Assembly (NCBI RefSeq): GCF_013836145.1
Contig: NZ_CP057483.1
Coordinates: forward strand, 1,116,001 to 1,180,000
DNA length: 64,000 nucleotides
DNA from: Citrobacter sp. RHB25-C09
GTDB lineage: Bacteria > Pseudomonadota > Gammaproteobacteria > Enterobacterales > Enterobacteriaceae
Direction of reading: 5' to 3'
Each line of letters begins with the position of its first letter. The stretch's first letter is position 1. Of this stretch, positions 26,621 to 35,532 are shown one piece after another. The position numbers and the translations under genes were made by a program. The notes beneath the pieces were generated by a model, which was not told the DNA's origin, did not search any database, and saw nothing but the letters and a program-made list of their open reading frames with translations.

Positions 26621-28011
26621 AATGGATGAAAGCGGTAGTTTGCAGCGTACTGCTGGCGATCAACGGGCCTGCGTTCAGTGAAGACACGCCAGCGGAATCA
26701 CCGCAGGATTACGCCTATGGCCTGGCGCTGGAAACCCCAACACCTTCGCAGTGGTACCGGGTTATTTTGCCCTTAGCGGTCTATGAGCAAAGCACATCGC
26801 CTGATTTACGCGACGTGCGGGTATTTAACCAAATGGGCGATGCGGTGCCGTTCAGCCTGCTGACCCCGACCAGACAAACGGCAACGATGGGATCCACGGC
26901 ACTGCGACTGTTTCCGCTGAACTCGTCGCCGGTGACTGCCCGCAGGTCGGCCGATGATGACAATGCTGAAATCAGGTTACGCTCCAGAAGCGGTGTAGAG
27001 ATCGTTCTGGAAGGGGAAAAGGCGAGAGCGAAGGGGCAACACTATCTGATCTCGCTGCCGGATAATATCACCGACGCGCTTTCGCTCTCACAGCTTCAGT
27101 TTAGCTGGGATACCCCAGCAGGTCCGTGGCAGGCAAAAGCAACGGTATATTACAGCCGGGATCTGAAGCGCTGGCACTCCCTGCGTGAAGATATGCCGCT
27201 GATGGATGTCGCGAGCGGCAGCGATCGCCTGAAGCTGGACAGAATCGATGTGGATCTCACGTTGTCGCCGGATTCCATTCGCTATTTGCTGGTTGTGCTG
27301 GATGCGCCGAACCCGACGCTTGCTCTGAAGGGGGTGAGCGCCGTTCCCAGGGTGACACATCCGGAATCCGAGCAAATAGCACTGCAAGGGCAGGGGCAGC
27401 GTGTGTCGGCAACGGAAGCACAGTGGCAGTGGACGCATCCGCTCCCTCTGACATCACTGAGTATTATGCTGGAAGGCGACGGCGTCTTGCCTGTTGAGAT
27501 CATGTGGCGCAGTGCGCAAAAGGCGGAGTGGCGCCCACTGAAAAAAGAGGTGCTTTACCAACTCGACGGAAAATCATCCGCAGCGATTCCGCTTTCGGGG
27601 GAGCTGATTGAGGCAGTGAAAATCACCACGCTGAACGCGCGTTTGCCAGAGAGCCTGCCGCGTGTGGTAGGGAACCGCGCCAGTTATGAACTGGTTTTTA
27701 ATGCGCAAGGAAAAGCACCCTGGCTCCTGGCGTGGGGCAACGGCGCGGCAGAGGCCGGCAGCATCGCCCCGCAGATGCTGATTCCTGAAGCGCTACGAAA
27801 AACGCATGATGTGGCGAATTTACCCGAGGCGTATGTGCGGGACGCCGTTAAGCTGGGGGGCGAGGCGCGATTAACCGCCACCTCTGCGAGTGAACGGGCA
27901 AGCATGACAAAGACGCTGATGGTCTGGGGCATATTGATTGTAGGCGTGCTTTTACTGGCGCTGATGGCCTGGCGGATCTGGCGCGAGACACAAAAGGACG
28001 ACGCGGCGTAG
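26617..28011 (+). CDS. DUF3999 envelope protein
   Basis: 464 residues. It has a signal peptide of about 21 residues (ending around Ala-Phe-Ser-Glu), a long polar beta-rich region and a single C-terminal membrane helix (about 430-453, WGILIVGVLLLALMAW) followed by a short basic tail. The likely topology is a periplasmic domain anchored in the inner membrane. DUF3999 genes are commonly adjacent to DUF2339 genes, as here, which suggests that the two products act together; their function is unknown. A strong shared terminator follows. Confidence 0.83.
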   Translation: MKWMKAVVCSVLLAINGPAFSEDTPAESPQDYAYGLALETPTPSQWYRVILPLAVYEQSTSPDLRDVRVFNQMGDAVPFSLLTPTRQTATMGSTALRLFPLNSSPVTARRSADDDNAEIRLRSRSGVEIVLEGEKARAKGQHYLISLPDNITDALSLSQLQFSWDTPAGPWQAKATVYYSRDLKRWHSLREDMPLMDVASGSDRLKLDRIDVDLTLSPDSIRYLLVVLDAPNPTLALKGVSAVPRVTHPESEQIALQGQGQRVSATEAQWQWTHPLPLTSLSIMLEGDGVLPVEIMWRSAQKAEWRPLKKEVLYQLDGKSSAAIPLSGELIEAVKITTLNARLPESLPRVVGNRASYELVFNAQGKAPWLLAWGNGAAEAGSIAPQMLIPEALRKTHDVANLPEAYVRDAVKLGGEARLTATSASERASMTKTLMVWGILIVGVLLLALMAWRIWRETQKDDAA

Positions 28012-28016
28012 CCAAT

Positions 28017-28046
28017 AAAAAAGGCTCGCATCGCGAGCCTTTTTTC
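28017..28046. terminator. Bidirectional terminator, DUF3999 gene and peroxiredoxin gene
   Basis: aaaaaaggctcgc (28017-28029) and gcgagccttttt (28033-28044) form a long stem around atc, with an A-run on one side and a T-run on the other. It serves both convergent genes. Confidence 0.93.
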
Positions 28047-28058
28047 AATTCGAGCCGA

Positions 28059-28661
28059 TTACAGGCTGGAAACGTTTTCGGTCAGGTATTTAGCCACGCC
28101 GTCCGGAGACGCGTTCATACCTTCTTTTCCTTTTTCCCACTGTGCAGGGCAGACTTCGCCGTGCTCTTCGTGGAATTGCAGCGCGTCAACCATACGCAGC
28201 ATTTCGTCGATGTTACGACCCAGCGGCAGGTCGTTAACCACCTGGTGACGAACAACGCCGTTGGCGTCGATCAGGAAAGAACCGCGCAGCGCAACGCCTG
28301 CGTCCGGGTGCTCAATACCATAAGCTTTCTGAATTTCGCGCTTAACGTCAGCAACCATCGCGTATTTCACTGCACCGATGCCGCCTTTGTCGACAGGGGT
28401 GTTACGCCATGCGTTGTGGACGAATTCAGAGTCAAAAGAAACGCCAACGACTTCTACGCCGCGTTTCTGGAATTCTTCATAACGTTTGTCGAATGCGATC
28501 AGTTCAGACGGGCAAACGAAGGTGAAGTCCATCGGCCAGAAGAACAGAACGGTCGCTTTACCGTTGGTATGCTGTTTGAAATTGAAGTTTTCAACAATTT
28601 CACCGCTACCGAGTACCGCAGCTGCTGTGAAATCCGGAGCCTGACGAGTCACCAGTACCAT
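28059..28661 (-). CDS. Typical 2-Cys peroxiredoxin, AhpC/TSA family
   Basis: 200 residues from the ATG at 28661, with AGGAG 8 bp ahead; longer in-frame starts are rejected. It reduces peroxides in the cytoplasm. The peroxidatic Cys50 sits in DFTFVCPSE and the resolving Cys171 in GEVCPAQW, so it is a typical two-Cys enzyme recycled by thioredoxin or AhpF. It resembles the Salmonella gene often named tsaA (STM0402) next to malZ rather than the ahpCF-linked AhpC of E. coli; the symbol is left blank because naming varies. No OxyR site was recognised. Confidence 0.9.
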   Translation of the reverse strand: MVLVTRQAPDFTAAAVLGSGEIVENFNFKQHTNGKATVLFFWPMDFTFVCPSELIAFDKRYEEFQKRGVEVVGVSFDSEFVHNAWRNTPVDKGGIGAVKYAMVADVKREIQKAYGIEHPDAGVALRGSFLIDANGVVRHQVVNDLPLGRNIDEMLRMVDALQFHEEHGEVCPAQWEKGKEGMNASPDGVAKYLTENVSSL

Positions 28662-28789
28662 ATAATTCTCCTGCAATGTTAAGGGTTTTTGGAACGCAAC
28701 GCGGGCCAGTATAGTAACAGTTTGCGAATAAGACAAAGAGGCGCTGACAATCGTTCCGTGAGCTTTTGCCTATCAATGGTATGCGCAAC

Positions 28790-28817
28790 GCCGGATGGCG
28801 GCTTCGCCTTATCCGGC
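28790..28817. repeat. REP palindrome upstream of the peroxiredoxin gene
   Basis: gccggat at 28790-28796 and atccggc at 28811-28817 flank ggcggcttcgcctt, a classic REP unit. It lies between the acpH 3' end and the peroxiredoxin promoter. Confidence 0.8.
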
Positions 28818-28864
28818 CTGGTCCCATCAGGCTGTCCGGGTGAGATGTGGAATATTAACCTGGA

Positions 28865-29446
28865 TTACAAGCTTTTCTGCCGGGCCTGATCCATCATGCG
28901 CGGGTAAAACTGCCAGAACCGCTCTTCCAGCGCATCGTAGTGATTGTCCAGGTCATACCAGGAGTCGCGCAGGGCATCGAGACGCGGGCGGCGGCTTGCC
29001 ATTCCGTTCAATACGTTCTGAATAAAATCCATATCGCGATAGCGCTCAAGCCATTTTTCTGACCATAAATAATCATTCAGGTTAACAAAGCGCGGCGGCG
29101 AATCGGGCAAAATAGTCGAAACCTGAGCGTGGGCGTAACCCACAAACGCCTGGAGCGGAAAATCCGGGGAGATTTGCGCCCAGTGGCGTGACAGAAAATG
29201 GTCCCACATCACGTCCAGCGTAATCGGCGCGACGCGGCGGGTTTCACTACGAAACCATTCGCGGGCCTCGCGGACTTCCGGCAGGTTATCGGTCATTACG
29301 TCGATGCGACGGTGCATCAGAATGCCGGCCACGACGTCAGGCGGGTAGTGCGATTCCGGATTACCGCGAACGAAATCGGCCAGCAAATTACCGGAAAGCG
29401 AGCTATCCGCGAGATGAGCCAGGTGCAGGTGCGCTAAAAAATTCAT
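28865..29446 (-). CDS. acpH: Acyl carrier protein phosphodiesterase
   Basis: 193 residues, the AcpH (YajB) length. It removes the 4'-phosphopantetheine group from holo-ACP. The N-terminus MNFLAHLHLAHLADSSLSGNLLADF carries the conserved His and Asp residues of this HD-like manganese hydrolase family, with GILMHRRID and DVMWDHFL further on. It is divergent from queA across 91 bp, as in E. coli. Confidence 0.95.
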   Translation of the reverse strand: MNFLAHLHLAHLADSSLSGNLLADFVRGNPESHYPPDVVAGILMHRRIDVMTDNLPEVREAREWFRSETRRVAPITLDVMWDHFLSRHWAQISPDFPLQAFVGYAHAQVSTILPDSPPRFVNLNDYLWSEKWLERYRDMDFIQNVLNGMASRRPRLDALRDSWYDLDNHYDALEERFWQFYPRMMDQARQKSL

Positions 29447-29537
29447 TATCGATATCTGTCCAAAAGTGGGTAACGGTTGCAGGGAGAGCGCCCCGGCACT
29501 AGACTACCCGCCTCTTATTTTAGTCTGAGTCAGAGTC

Positions 29538-30608
29538 ATGCGCGTTACCGATTTTTCCTTTGAACTACCCGAATCCTTGATTGCCCACTACCCGCAGCCG
29601 GAGCGCAGTAGCTGCCGTTTGCTGTCGTTAGACGGGCCGACGGGCGCGCTGACGCATGGTACTTTCACCGATCTGCTCGATAAGCTCAACCCTGGTGATT
29701 TGCTGGTCTTTAACAATACCCGTGTGATCCCGGCACGTCTGTTCGGGCGTAAAGCCAGCGGCGGCAAGATTGAAGTGCTCGTCGAGCGTATGCTTGATGA
29801 TAAACGTATTCTGGCACATATTCGCGCCTCGAAAGCGCCGAAACCCGGGGCAGAACTGCTGCTCGGCGATGACGAAAGCATCAATGCCACCATGACTGCC
29901 CGCCATGGCGCGCTGTTTGAAGTTGAATTTAATGATAGCCGTCCGGTGCTGGATATTCTAAACGCCATTGGTCATATGCCGCTGCCGCCGTATATTGACC
30001 GTCCGGATGAAGACGCTGACCGTGAGCTTTACCAGACGGTATACAGCGAAAAGCCGGGTGCCGTTGCGGCACCGACCGCCGGTCTGCACTTTGATGAACC
30101 ACTGTTGGCTGCCCTTCGCGAGAAAGGCATCGAGATGGCGTTTGTCACCCTGCACGTTGGCGCGGGGACATTCCAGCCGGTGCGCGTGGACACTATCGAA
30201 GATCACATTATGCACTCTGAATATGCGGAAGTGCCGCAGGATGTGGTGGATGCAGTGCTGGCGGCGAAAGCGCGCGGTAGTCGGGTGATTGCGGTAGGGA
30301 CGACCTCTGTTCGTTCACTCGAAAGTGCCGCCCAGGCGGCTAAAAACGGGCTTATCGAACCGTTCTTTGGCGATACGCAGATCTTCATTTACCCGGGCTA
30401 TCAGTACAAAGTGATTGATGCGCTGGTCACCAACTTCCATCTACCTGAATCTACGTTGATTATGCTGGTTTCCGCGTTTGCCGGTTATCAGCATACAATG
30501 AATGCCTACAAGGCTGCGGTAGAACAAAATTATCGCTTTTTTAGCTACGGGGACGCGATGTTTATCACGTACAATCCGCTGGCTTTGCATGAGCGTGTCG
30601 GGGACTGA
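29538..30608 (+). CDS. queA: S-adenosylmethionine:tRNA ribosyltransferase-isomerase
   Basis: 356 residues, as in E. coli QueA. It transfers and rearranges the ribosyl part of SAM onto the preQ1 base in tRNA, forming epoxyqueuosine. Family motifs: the start FSFELPESLIAHYPQPER, DLLVFNNTRVIPARL, AAPTAGLHF and the C-terminal FHLPESTLIMLVSAFAG. It is the first gene of the queA-tgt-yajC-secD-secF operon, 53 bp ahead of tgt. Confidence 0.97.
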   Translation: MRVTDFSFELPESLIAHYPQPERSSCRLLSLDGPTGALTHGTFTDLLDKLNPGDLLVFNNTRVIPARLFGRKASGGKIEVLVERMLDDKRILAHIRASKAPKPGAELLLGDDESINATMTARHGALFEVEFNDSRPVLDILNAIGHMPLPPYIDRPDEDADRELYQTVYSEKPGAVAAPTAGLHFDEPLLAALREKGIEMAFVTLHVGAGTFQPVRVDTIEDHIMHSEYAEVPQDVVDAVLAAKARGSRVIAVGTTSVRSLESAAQAAKNGLIEPFFGDTQIFIYPGYQYKVIDALVTNFHLPESTLIMLVSAFAGYQHTMNAYKAAVEQNYRFFSYGDAMFITYNPLALHERVGD

Positions 30609-30661
30609 TTTCCGCGACGCTGAGTTAATCATCAGACTGTCTCTCTGATGCAGGAGAAAAA

Positions 30662-31789
30662 ATGAAGTTTGAACTTGATACCACCGACGGTCGCGCGCGT
30701 CGCGGCCGCCTGGTGTTCGATCGTGGCGTAGTGGAAACCCCAGCATTTATGCCTGTGGGCACCTACGGCACCGTTAAAGGGATGACGCCGGAAGAAGTTG
30801 AAGCGACTGGCGCACAAATTATCCTCGGTAACACCTTCCATCTCTGGCTGCGTCCTGGCCAGGAGATCATGAAGCTGCACGGCGATCTGCATGACTTCAT
30901 GCAGTGGAAAGGCCCTATTCTGACGGATTCTGGTGGTTTCCAGGTCTTTAGCCTCGGCGATATTCGTAAGATCACCGAGCAGGGCGTGCATTTCCGCAAT
31001 CCGATCAACGGCGATCCGATTTTCCTCGATCCTGAAAAGTCGATGGAGATTCAGTACGATCTCGGTTCCGATATTGTCATGATTTTTGACGAATGTACGC
31101 CGTACCCGGCGGACTGGGACTATGCTAAACGCTCAATGGAGATGTCATTGCGTTGGGCGAAGCGTAGTCGCGACCGTTTTGATAGCCTCGGCAATAAAAA
31201 TGCGCTTTTTGGCATCATTCAGGGCAGTGTTTACGAAGATTTACGTGATATCTCCGTGAAAGGTCTGGTAGAGATTGGCTTTGATGGCTACGCTGTCGGC
31301 GGTTTGGCTGTAGGTGAACCGAAAGAAGATATGCACCGCATTCTGGAGCATGTTTGTCCACAAATTCCGGCAGATAAACCGCGCTATCTGATGGGCGTCG
31401 GTAAACCAGAAGATTTGGTTGAAGGCGTGCGTCGGGGTATCGACATGTTTGACTGTGTCATGCCAACCCGAAATGCCCGTAACGGTCACCTGTTTGTGAC
31501 CGATGGCGTAGTAAAAATTCGCAACGCGAAGCATAAAAGCGATACCAGCCCACTCGACGCTGAGTGTGATTGTTATACCTGTCGCAATTATTCACGCGCC
31601 TACTTGCATCATCTTGATCGTTGCAACGAAATATTGGGCGCGCGTCTCAACACGATTCATAACCTGCGTTACTACCAGCGTTTGATGGCGGGTTTACGCA
31701 AGGCTATCGAAGAGGGTAAATTAGAGAGCTTCGTAACTGATTTTTACCAACGTCAGGGTCGACCAGTTCCACCTTTGAACGTTGATTAA
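30662..31789 (+). CDS. tgt: tRNA-guanine transglycosylase
   Basis: 375 residues. Tgt exchanges guanine 34 for preQ1 in tRNAs with GUN anticodons; QueA then acts on the product. Visible: catalytic region LTDSGGFQVFSL, the nucleophilic Asp region GVGKPEDLVEGV to FDCVMPTRNARNG, and the zinc site CDCYTC followed by a His in LNTIHN. GCAGGAGAAAAA is a strong ribosome site. Confidence 0.97.
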   Translation: MKFELDTTDGRARRGRLVFDRGVVETPAFMPVGTYGTVKGMTPEEVEATGAQIILGNTFHLWLRPGQEIMKLHGDLHDFMQWKGPILTDSGGFQVFSLGDIRKITEQGVHFRNPINGDPIFLDPEKSMEIQYDLGSDIVMIFDECTPYPADWDYAKRSMEMSLRWAKRSRDRFDSLGNKNALFGIIQGSVYEDLRDISVKGLVEIGFDGYAVGGLAVGEPKEDMHRILEHVCPQIPADKPRYLMGVGKPEDLVEGVRRGIDMFDCVMPTRNARNGHLFVTDGVVKIRNAKHKSDTSPLDAECDCYTCRNYSRAYLHHLDRCNEILGARLNTIHNLRYYQRLMAGLRKAIEEGKLESFVTDFYQRQGRPVPPLNVD

Positions 31790-31811
31790 TTTTAATAATG
31801 AGGGAATTTGA

Positions 31812-32144
31812 ATGAGCTTTTTTATTTCTGATGCGGTAGCAGCAACAGGTGCTCCGGCCCAGGGCAGCCCGATGTCTCTGATCCTGATGCTGGTGGTGTT
31901 TGGTCTGATTTTCTACTTCATGATCCTGCGTCCACAGCAAAAGCGCACCAAAGAGCACAAAAACCTGATGAACTCCATCGCGAAAGGCGATGAAGTCCTG
32001 ACCAACGGTGGCCTGGTCGGTCGTGTGACTAAAGTAGCAGAAACTGGCTACATCGCTATCGCACTGAACGACACCACTGAAGTGGTTATCAAACGTGACT
32101 TCGTAGCTGCCGTTCTGCCGAAAGGCACCATGAAGGCGCTGTAA
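31812..32144 (+). CDS. yajC: Sec translocon accessory subunit YajC
   Basis: 110 residues. It is a small inner-membrane protein that associates with SecD-SecF and AcrB. One hydrophobic helix (about 20-40, SLILMLVVFGLIFYFMIL) is followed by the conserved RPQQKR and a cytoplasmic beta domain with GDEVLTNGGLVGRV. It lies 22 bp after tgt with GAGGGAA ahead of the ATG. Confidence 0.97.
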   Translation: MSFFISDAVAATGAPAQGSPMSLILMLVVFGLIFYFMILRPQQKRTKEHKNLMNSIAKGDEVLTNGGLVGRVTKVAETGYIAIALNDTTEVVIKRDFVAAVLPKGTMKAL

Positions 32145-32171
32145 TAGAAACTTTTCCCAAAGGGAACTGCC

Positions 32172-34019
32172 GTGTTAAACCGTTATCCTTTGTGGAAGTA
32201 CATTATGCTGATCGTCGTGATTATCGTCGGTCTGCTGTACGCGCTTCCCAACCTGTATGGTGAGGATCCGGCTGTTCAAATCACTGGCGCGCGCGGTGTC
32301 GCCGCCAGTGAGCAAACGCTGATCCAGGTCCAGAATACGTTACAACAAGAAAAAATTACCGCGAAGTCTGTGGCACTGGAAGAGGGCGCTATTCTTGCGC
32401 GCTTCGACACCACCGACACCCAACTGCGCGCACGAGAAGCGCTGATGGGCGTGCTGGGTGATAAATACGTCGTGGCGCTTAACCTTGCTCCTGCCACCCC
32501 GCGCTGGCTGGCTGCCATCAAAGCAGAGCCGATGAAACTCGGTCTTGACCTGCGTGGCGGCGTTCACTTCCTGATGGAAGTCGATATGGACACCGCTCTG
32601 GGTAAACTGCAGGAACAAAATATCGATAGCCTGCGCAGCGATCTGCGCGAAAAAGGCATCCCGTATACTACTGTTCGTAAAGAAGACAACTACGGTCTGA
32701 GCATCAATTTCCGTGATGCCAGCGCTCGTGATGAAGCAATCGCTTATCTGAGTAAGCGTCATCAGGATTTGGTGATTTCAAGCCAGGGCAGCAATGCGCT
32801 GCGCGCTGTGATGACCGATGCCCGTCTGAGCGAAGCCCGGGAATATGCGGTTCAGCAGAACATCAATATCCTGCGTAATCGTGTTAACCAGTTAGGCGTG
32901 GCCGAACCGGTGGTTCAACGCCAGGGCGCTGACCGTATCGTGGTTGAATTGCCGGGTATTCAGGACACCGCTCGCGCGAAAGAAATTCTCGGTGCGACGG
33001 CAACGCTGGAATTCCGTCTGGTGAACTCCAACGTAGACCAGTCTGCGGCGGCATCCGGACGTGTACCGGGCGATTCCGAAGTGAAGCAGATGCGTGAAGG
33101 TCAGCCCGTTGTGCTGTACAAACGCGTGATCCTGACCGGTGACCATATTACCGACTCCACTTCCAGCCAGGACGAGTACAACCAGCCGCAGGTAAACATC
33201 TCGCTGGATAGCGCCGGTGGTAACATCATGTCTAACTTCACCAAGGACAATATCGGTAAACCGATGGCGACCCTGTTCGTGGAGTACAAAGACAGCGGTA
33301 AGAAAGACGCCAACGGTCGCGCCGTGCTGGTGAAACAGGAAGAGGTGATTAACATCGCCAACATCCAGTCTCGTCTGGGGAACAGCTTCCGTATTACCGG
33401 TATCGACAATCCGAATGAAGCGCGTCAGCTCTCTCTGCTGCTGCGTGCCGGTGCGCTGATTGCACCGATCCAGATTGTTGAAGAACGCACGATCGGTCCA
33501 ACTCTGGGGATGCAGAACATCAAACAGGGTCTGGAAGCGTGTCTGGCAGGCCTGGCGGTGTCCATCCTGTTCATGATCGTGTTCTATAAGAAGTTTGGTC
33601 TGATTGCGACCAGCGCGCTGATTGCTAACCTGGTCTTGATTGTCGGCATTATGTCACTGTTGCCGGGCGCTACGCTGAGTATGCCGGGGATTGCGGGTAT
33701 TGTCTTAACCCTTGCCGTCGCCGTCGATGCGAACGTACTGATCAACGAACGTATTAAAGAAGAGTTGAGTAACGGACGTTCAGTGCAGCAGGCAATCAAC
33801 GAAGGCTATGCGGGTGCATTCAGCTCCATCTTCGATGCGAACATTACGACGTTGATTAAGGTCATCATTCTGTACGCAGTCGGCACCGGGGCAATTAAAG
33901 GGTTCGCGATTACCACCGGTATCGGTGTGGCGACGTCGATGTTTACCGCGATCGTCGGTACACGTGCCATCGTAAACCTGCTGTATGGCGGCAAGCGCGT
34001 CAAAAAGCTGTCAATCTGA
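32172..34019 (+). CDS. secD: Protein translocase subunit SecD
   Basis: 615 residues from a GTG, the same start and length as E. coli SecD. With SecF it uses the proton gradient to complete secretion through SecYEG. It has one N-terminal helix, a large periplasmic P1 region (about 35-445) containing GLDLRGGVHFLMEVD, then five helices with the RND-type motif AVAVDANVLINERIKEEL and conserved FDANITTLI. AAAGGGAACTG lies upstream. It precedes secF by 10 bp. Confidence 0.98.
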   Translation: MLNRYPLWKYIMLIVVIIVGLLYALPNLYGEDPAVQITGARGVAASEQTLIQVQNTLQQEKITAKSVALEEGAILARFDTTDTQLRAREALMGVLGDKYVVALNLAPATPRWLAAIKAEPMKLGLDLRGGVHFLMEVDMDTALGKLQEQNIDSLRSDLREKGIPYTTVRKEDNYGLSINFRDASARDEAIAYLSKRHQDLVISSQGSNALRAVMTDARLSEAREYAVQQNINILRNRVNQLGVAEPVVQRQGADRIVVELPGIQDTARAKEILGATATLEFRLVNSNVDQSAAASGRVPGDSEVKQMREGQPVVLYKRVILTGDHITDSTSSQDEYNQPQVNISLDSAGGNIMSNFTKDNIGKPMATLFVEYKDSGKKDANGRAVLVKQEEVINIANIQSRLGNSFRITGIDNPNEARQLSLLLRAGALIAPIQIVEERTIGPTLGMQNIKQGLEACLAGLAVSILFMIVFYKKFGLIATSALIANLVLIVGIMSLLPGATLSMPGIAGIVLTLAVAVDANVLINERIKEELSNGRSVQQAINEGYAGAFSSIFDANITTLIKVIILYAVGTGAIKGFAITTGIGVATSMFTAIVGTRAIVNLLYGGKRVKKLSI

Positions 34020-34029
34020 GGAGTGCGAA

Positions 34030-35001
34030 GTGGCACAGGAATATACTGTTGAACAATTGAACCACGGCCGTAAAGTCTGGGACTTTATGCGCTGGGATTA
34101 CTGGGCTTTCGGCATCTCAGGCCTCCTGTTGGTTGCAGCCATTGTCATTATGGGCGTGCGCGGCTTTAACTGGGGTCTTGATTTCACCGGCGGTACGGTT
34201 ATCGAAATCACGCTGGAAAAACCGGCTGAAATGGACGTGATGCGCGAAGCGCTGGAAAAAGCGGGCTTTGTTGACCCGCTGTTACAGAACTTCGGCAGCA
34301 GCCACGACATCATGGTGCGTATGCCACCGACTGAAGGGGCAAACGGCGGTCAGGTGCTGGGCAGCAAAGTGTTGAGTGTGATTAACGAATCCACCAACCA
34401 AAACGCGGCGGTGAAGCGAATTGAATTCGTGGGGCCAAGCGTAGGGGCCGATCTCGCGCAAACGGGCGCAATGGCACTGATGGCGGCACTGCTCTCAATC
34501 CTTGTGTACGTCGGTTTCCGCTTCGAGTGGCGACTGGCGGCCGGGGTGGTTATCGCGTTGGCGCACGACGTGATCATTACCCTTGGGATCCTCTCGTTGT
34601 TCCATATCGAGATTGACCTGACAATCGTGGCATCGCTGATGTCGGTTATCGGTTACTCGCTTAACGATAGTATCGTGGTATCGGACCGTATTCGTGAAAA
34701 CTTCCGCAAGATTCGTCGCGGTACGCCTTACGAAATCTTTAACGTGTCCCTGACCCAGACGCTGCACCGTACGTTGATCACGTCCGGTACAACGTTAATG
34801 GTCATCCTGATGCTGTTCCTGTTCGGTGGGCCGGTTCTGGAAGGCTTCTCGCTGACCATGCTGATCGGTGTGTCCATCGGTACGGCGTCATCTATCTACG
34901 TGGCATCAGCGCTGGCGCTGAAGCTGGGTATGAAACGCGAGCATATGCTGCAGCAGAAAGTTGAAAAAGAAGGGGCGGATCAGCCGTCTATTCTGCCGTA
35001 A
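34030..35001 (+). CDS. secF: Protein translocase subunit SecF
   Basis: 323 residues from the GTG at 34030 with GAGGAG upstream; a longer in-frame start lies inside secD and is rejected. It is the RND-like partner of SecD with six membrane helices. FNWGLDFTGGTVIEI begins the periplasmic domain, and the conserved motif VIGYSLNDSIVVSDRIREN follows in the membrane part. It is the last gene of the queA-tgt-yajC-secDF operon and ends at a terminator. Confidence 0.98.
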   Translation: MAQEYTVEQLNHGRKVWDFMRWDYWAFGISGLLLVAAIVIMGVRGFNWGLDFTGGTVIEITLEKPAEMDVMREALEKAGFVDPLLQNFGSSHDIMVRMPPTEGANGGQVLGSKVLSVINESTNQNAAVKRIEFVGPSVGADLAQTGAMALMAALLSILVYVGFRFEWRLAAGVVIALAHDVIITLGILSLFHIEIDLTIVASLMSVIGYSLNDSIVVSDRIRENFRKIRRGTPYEIFNVSLTQTLHRTLITSGTTLMVILMLFLFGGPVLEGFSLTMLIGVSIGTASSIYVASALALKLGMKREHMLQQKVEKEGADQPSILP

Positions 35002-35023
35002 TCTGACTTTCAGCCTGCATTCG

Positions 35024-35053
35024 AAATCCCGGTCGCCAGATCGGGATTTTTCT
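35024..35053 (+). terminator. Rho-independent terminator after secF
   Basis: aaatcccg (35024-35031) pairs with cgggattt (35042-35049), extended by a G-T wobble inward, and is followed by ttctttttat. Confidence 0.85.
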
Positions 35054-35151
35054 TTTTATCCTTTCCCTTGTTCCGCAAACACTACTGACACTATGCTGTC
35101 AGGAGCCCTGTTTTATAGTCCTTCTGAACTTATCTACAGACAGGAGGATGT

Positions 35152-35517
35152 ATGAAAACGATCGTGAATTGGTTTGAAATTCCCGTAGCGGATCTGGATC
35201 GCGCTATCGCATTTTATGAGCCGGTAATGGGGATGACGCTGCGGCGTGAAAAAATGGACTGTTGTGAAATGGCCGTTTTCCCGTATGACGATCCGGCGAC
35301 GGGGGGCGCGCTGTCAAAATTAGACGGCGTTGAACCTTCCACGCAGGGGGTGATTATTTATCTGCATACGCCAGATCTCGCGGCTACGCTCGACCGGGTT
35401 GCCAGTGCAGGCGGTGAATGTGTTTTTGGTCCGCACGATCTCGGGAAAGAGATTGGCACCATTGCGCTGTTTATTGACAGCGAAGGCAACCGTGTAGGTT
35501 TACATCAGCCAGCTTAA
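35152..35517 (+). CDS. VOC (glyoxalase/bleomycin resistance) family protein
   Basis: 121 residues, two beta-alpha-beta-beta-beta units typical of the vicinal oxygen chelate fold. The first strand VNWFEIPVADLDRAIAFYEPVMGM and the second-half GIIYLHTPDLAATLDRV / GTIALFIDSEGNRVGLH pattern are classic. The usual first metal His is replaced by Asn, so it may be a binding protein rather than an enzyme; substrate unknown. CAGGAGG before the ATG is strong. It is 15 bp ahead of a WYL-type regulator gene, so the two probably form an operon in the secF-tsx gap, where E. coli K-12 carries yajD instead. Confidence 0.85.
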   Translation: MKTIVNWFEIPVADLDRAIAFYEPVMGMTLRREKMDCCEMAVFPYDDPATGGALSKLDGVEPSTQGVIIYLHTPDLAATLDRVASAGGECVFGPHDLGKEIGTIALFIDSEGNRVGLHQPA

Positions 35518-35532
35518 GAACAGAGAGCCGCT

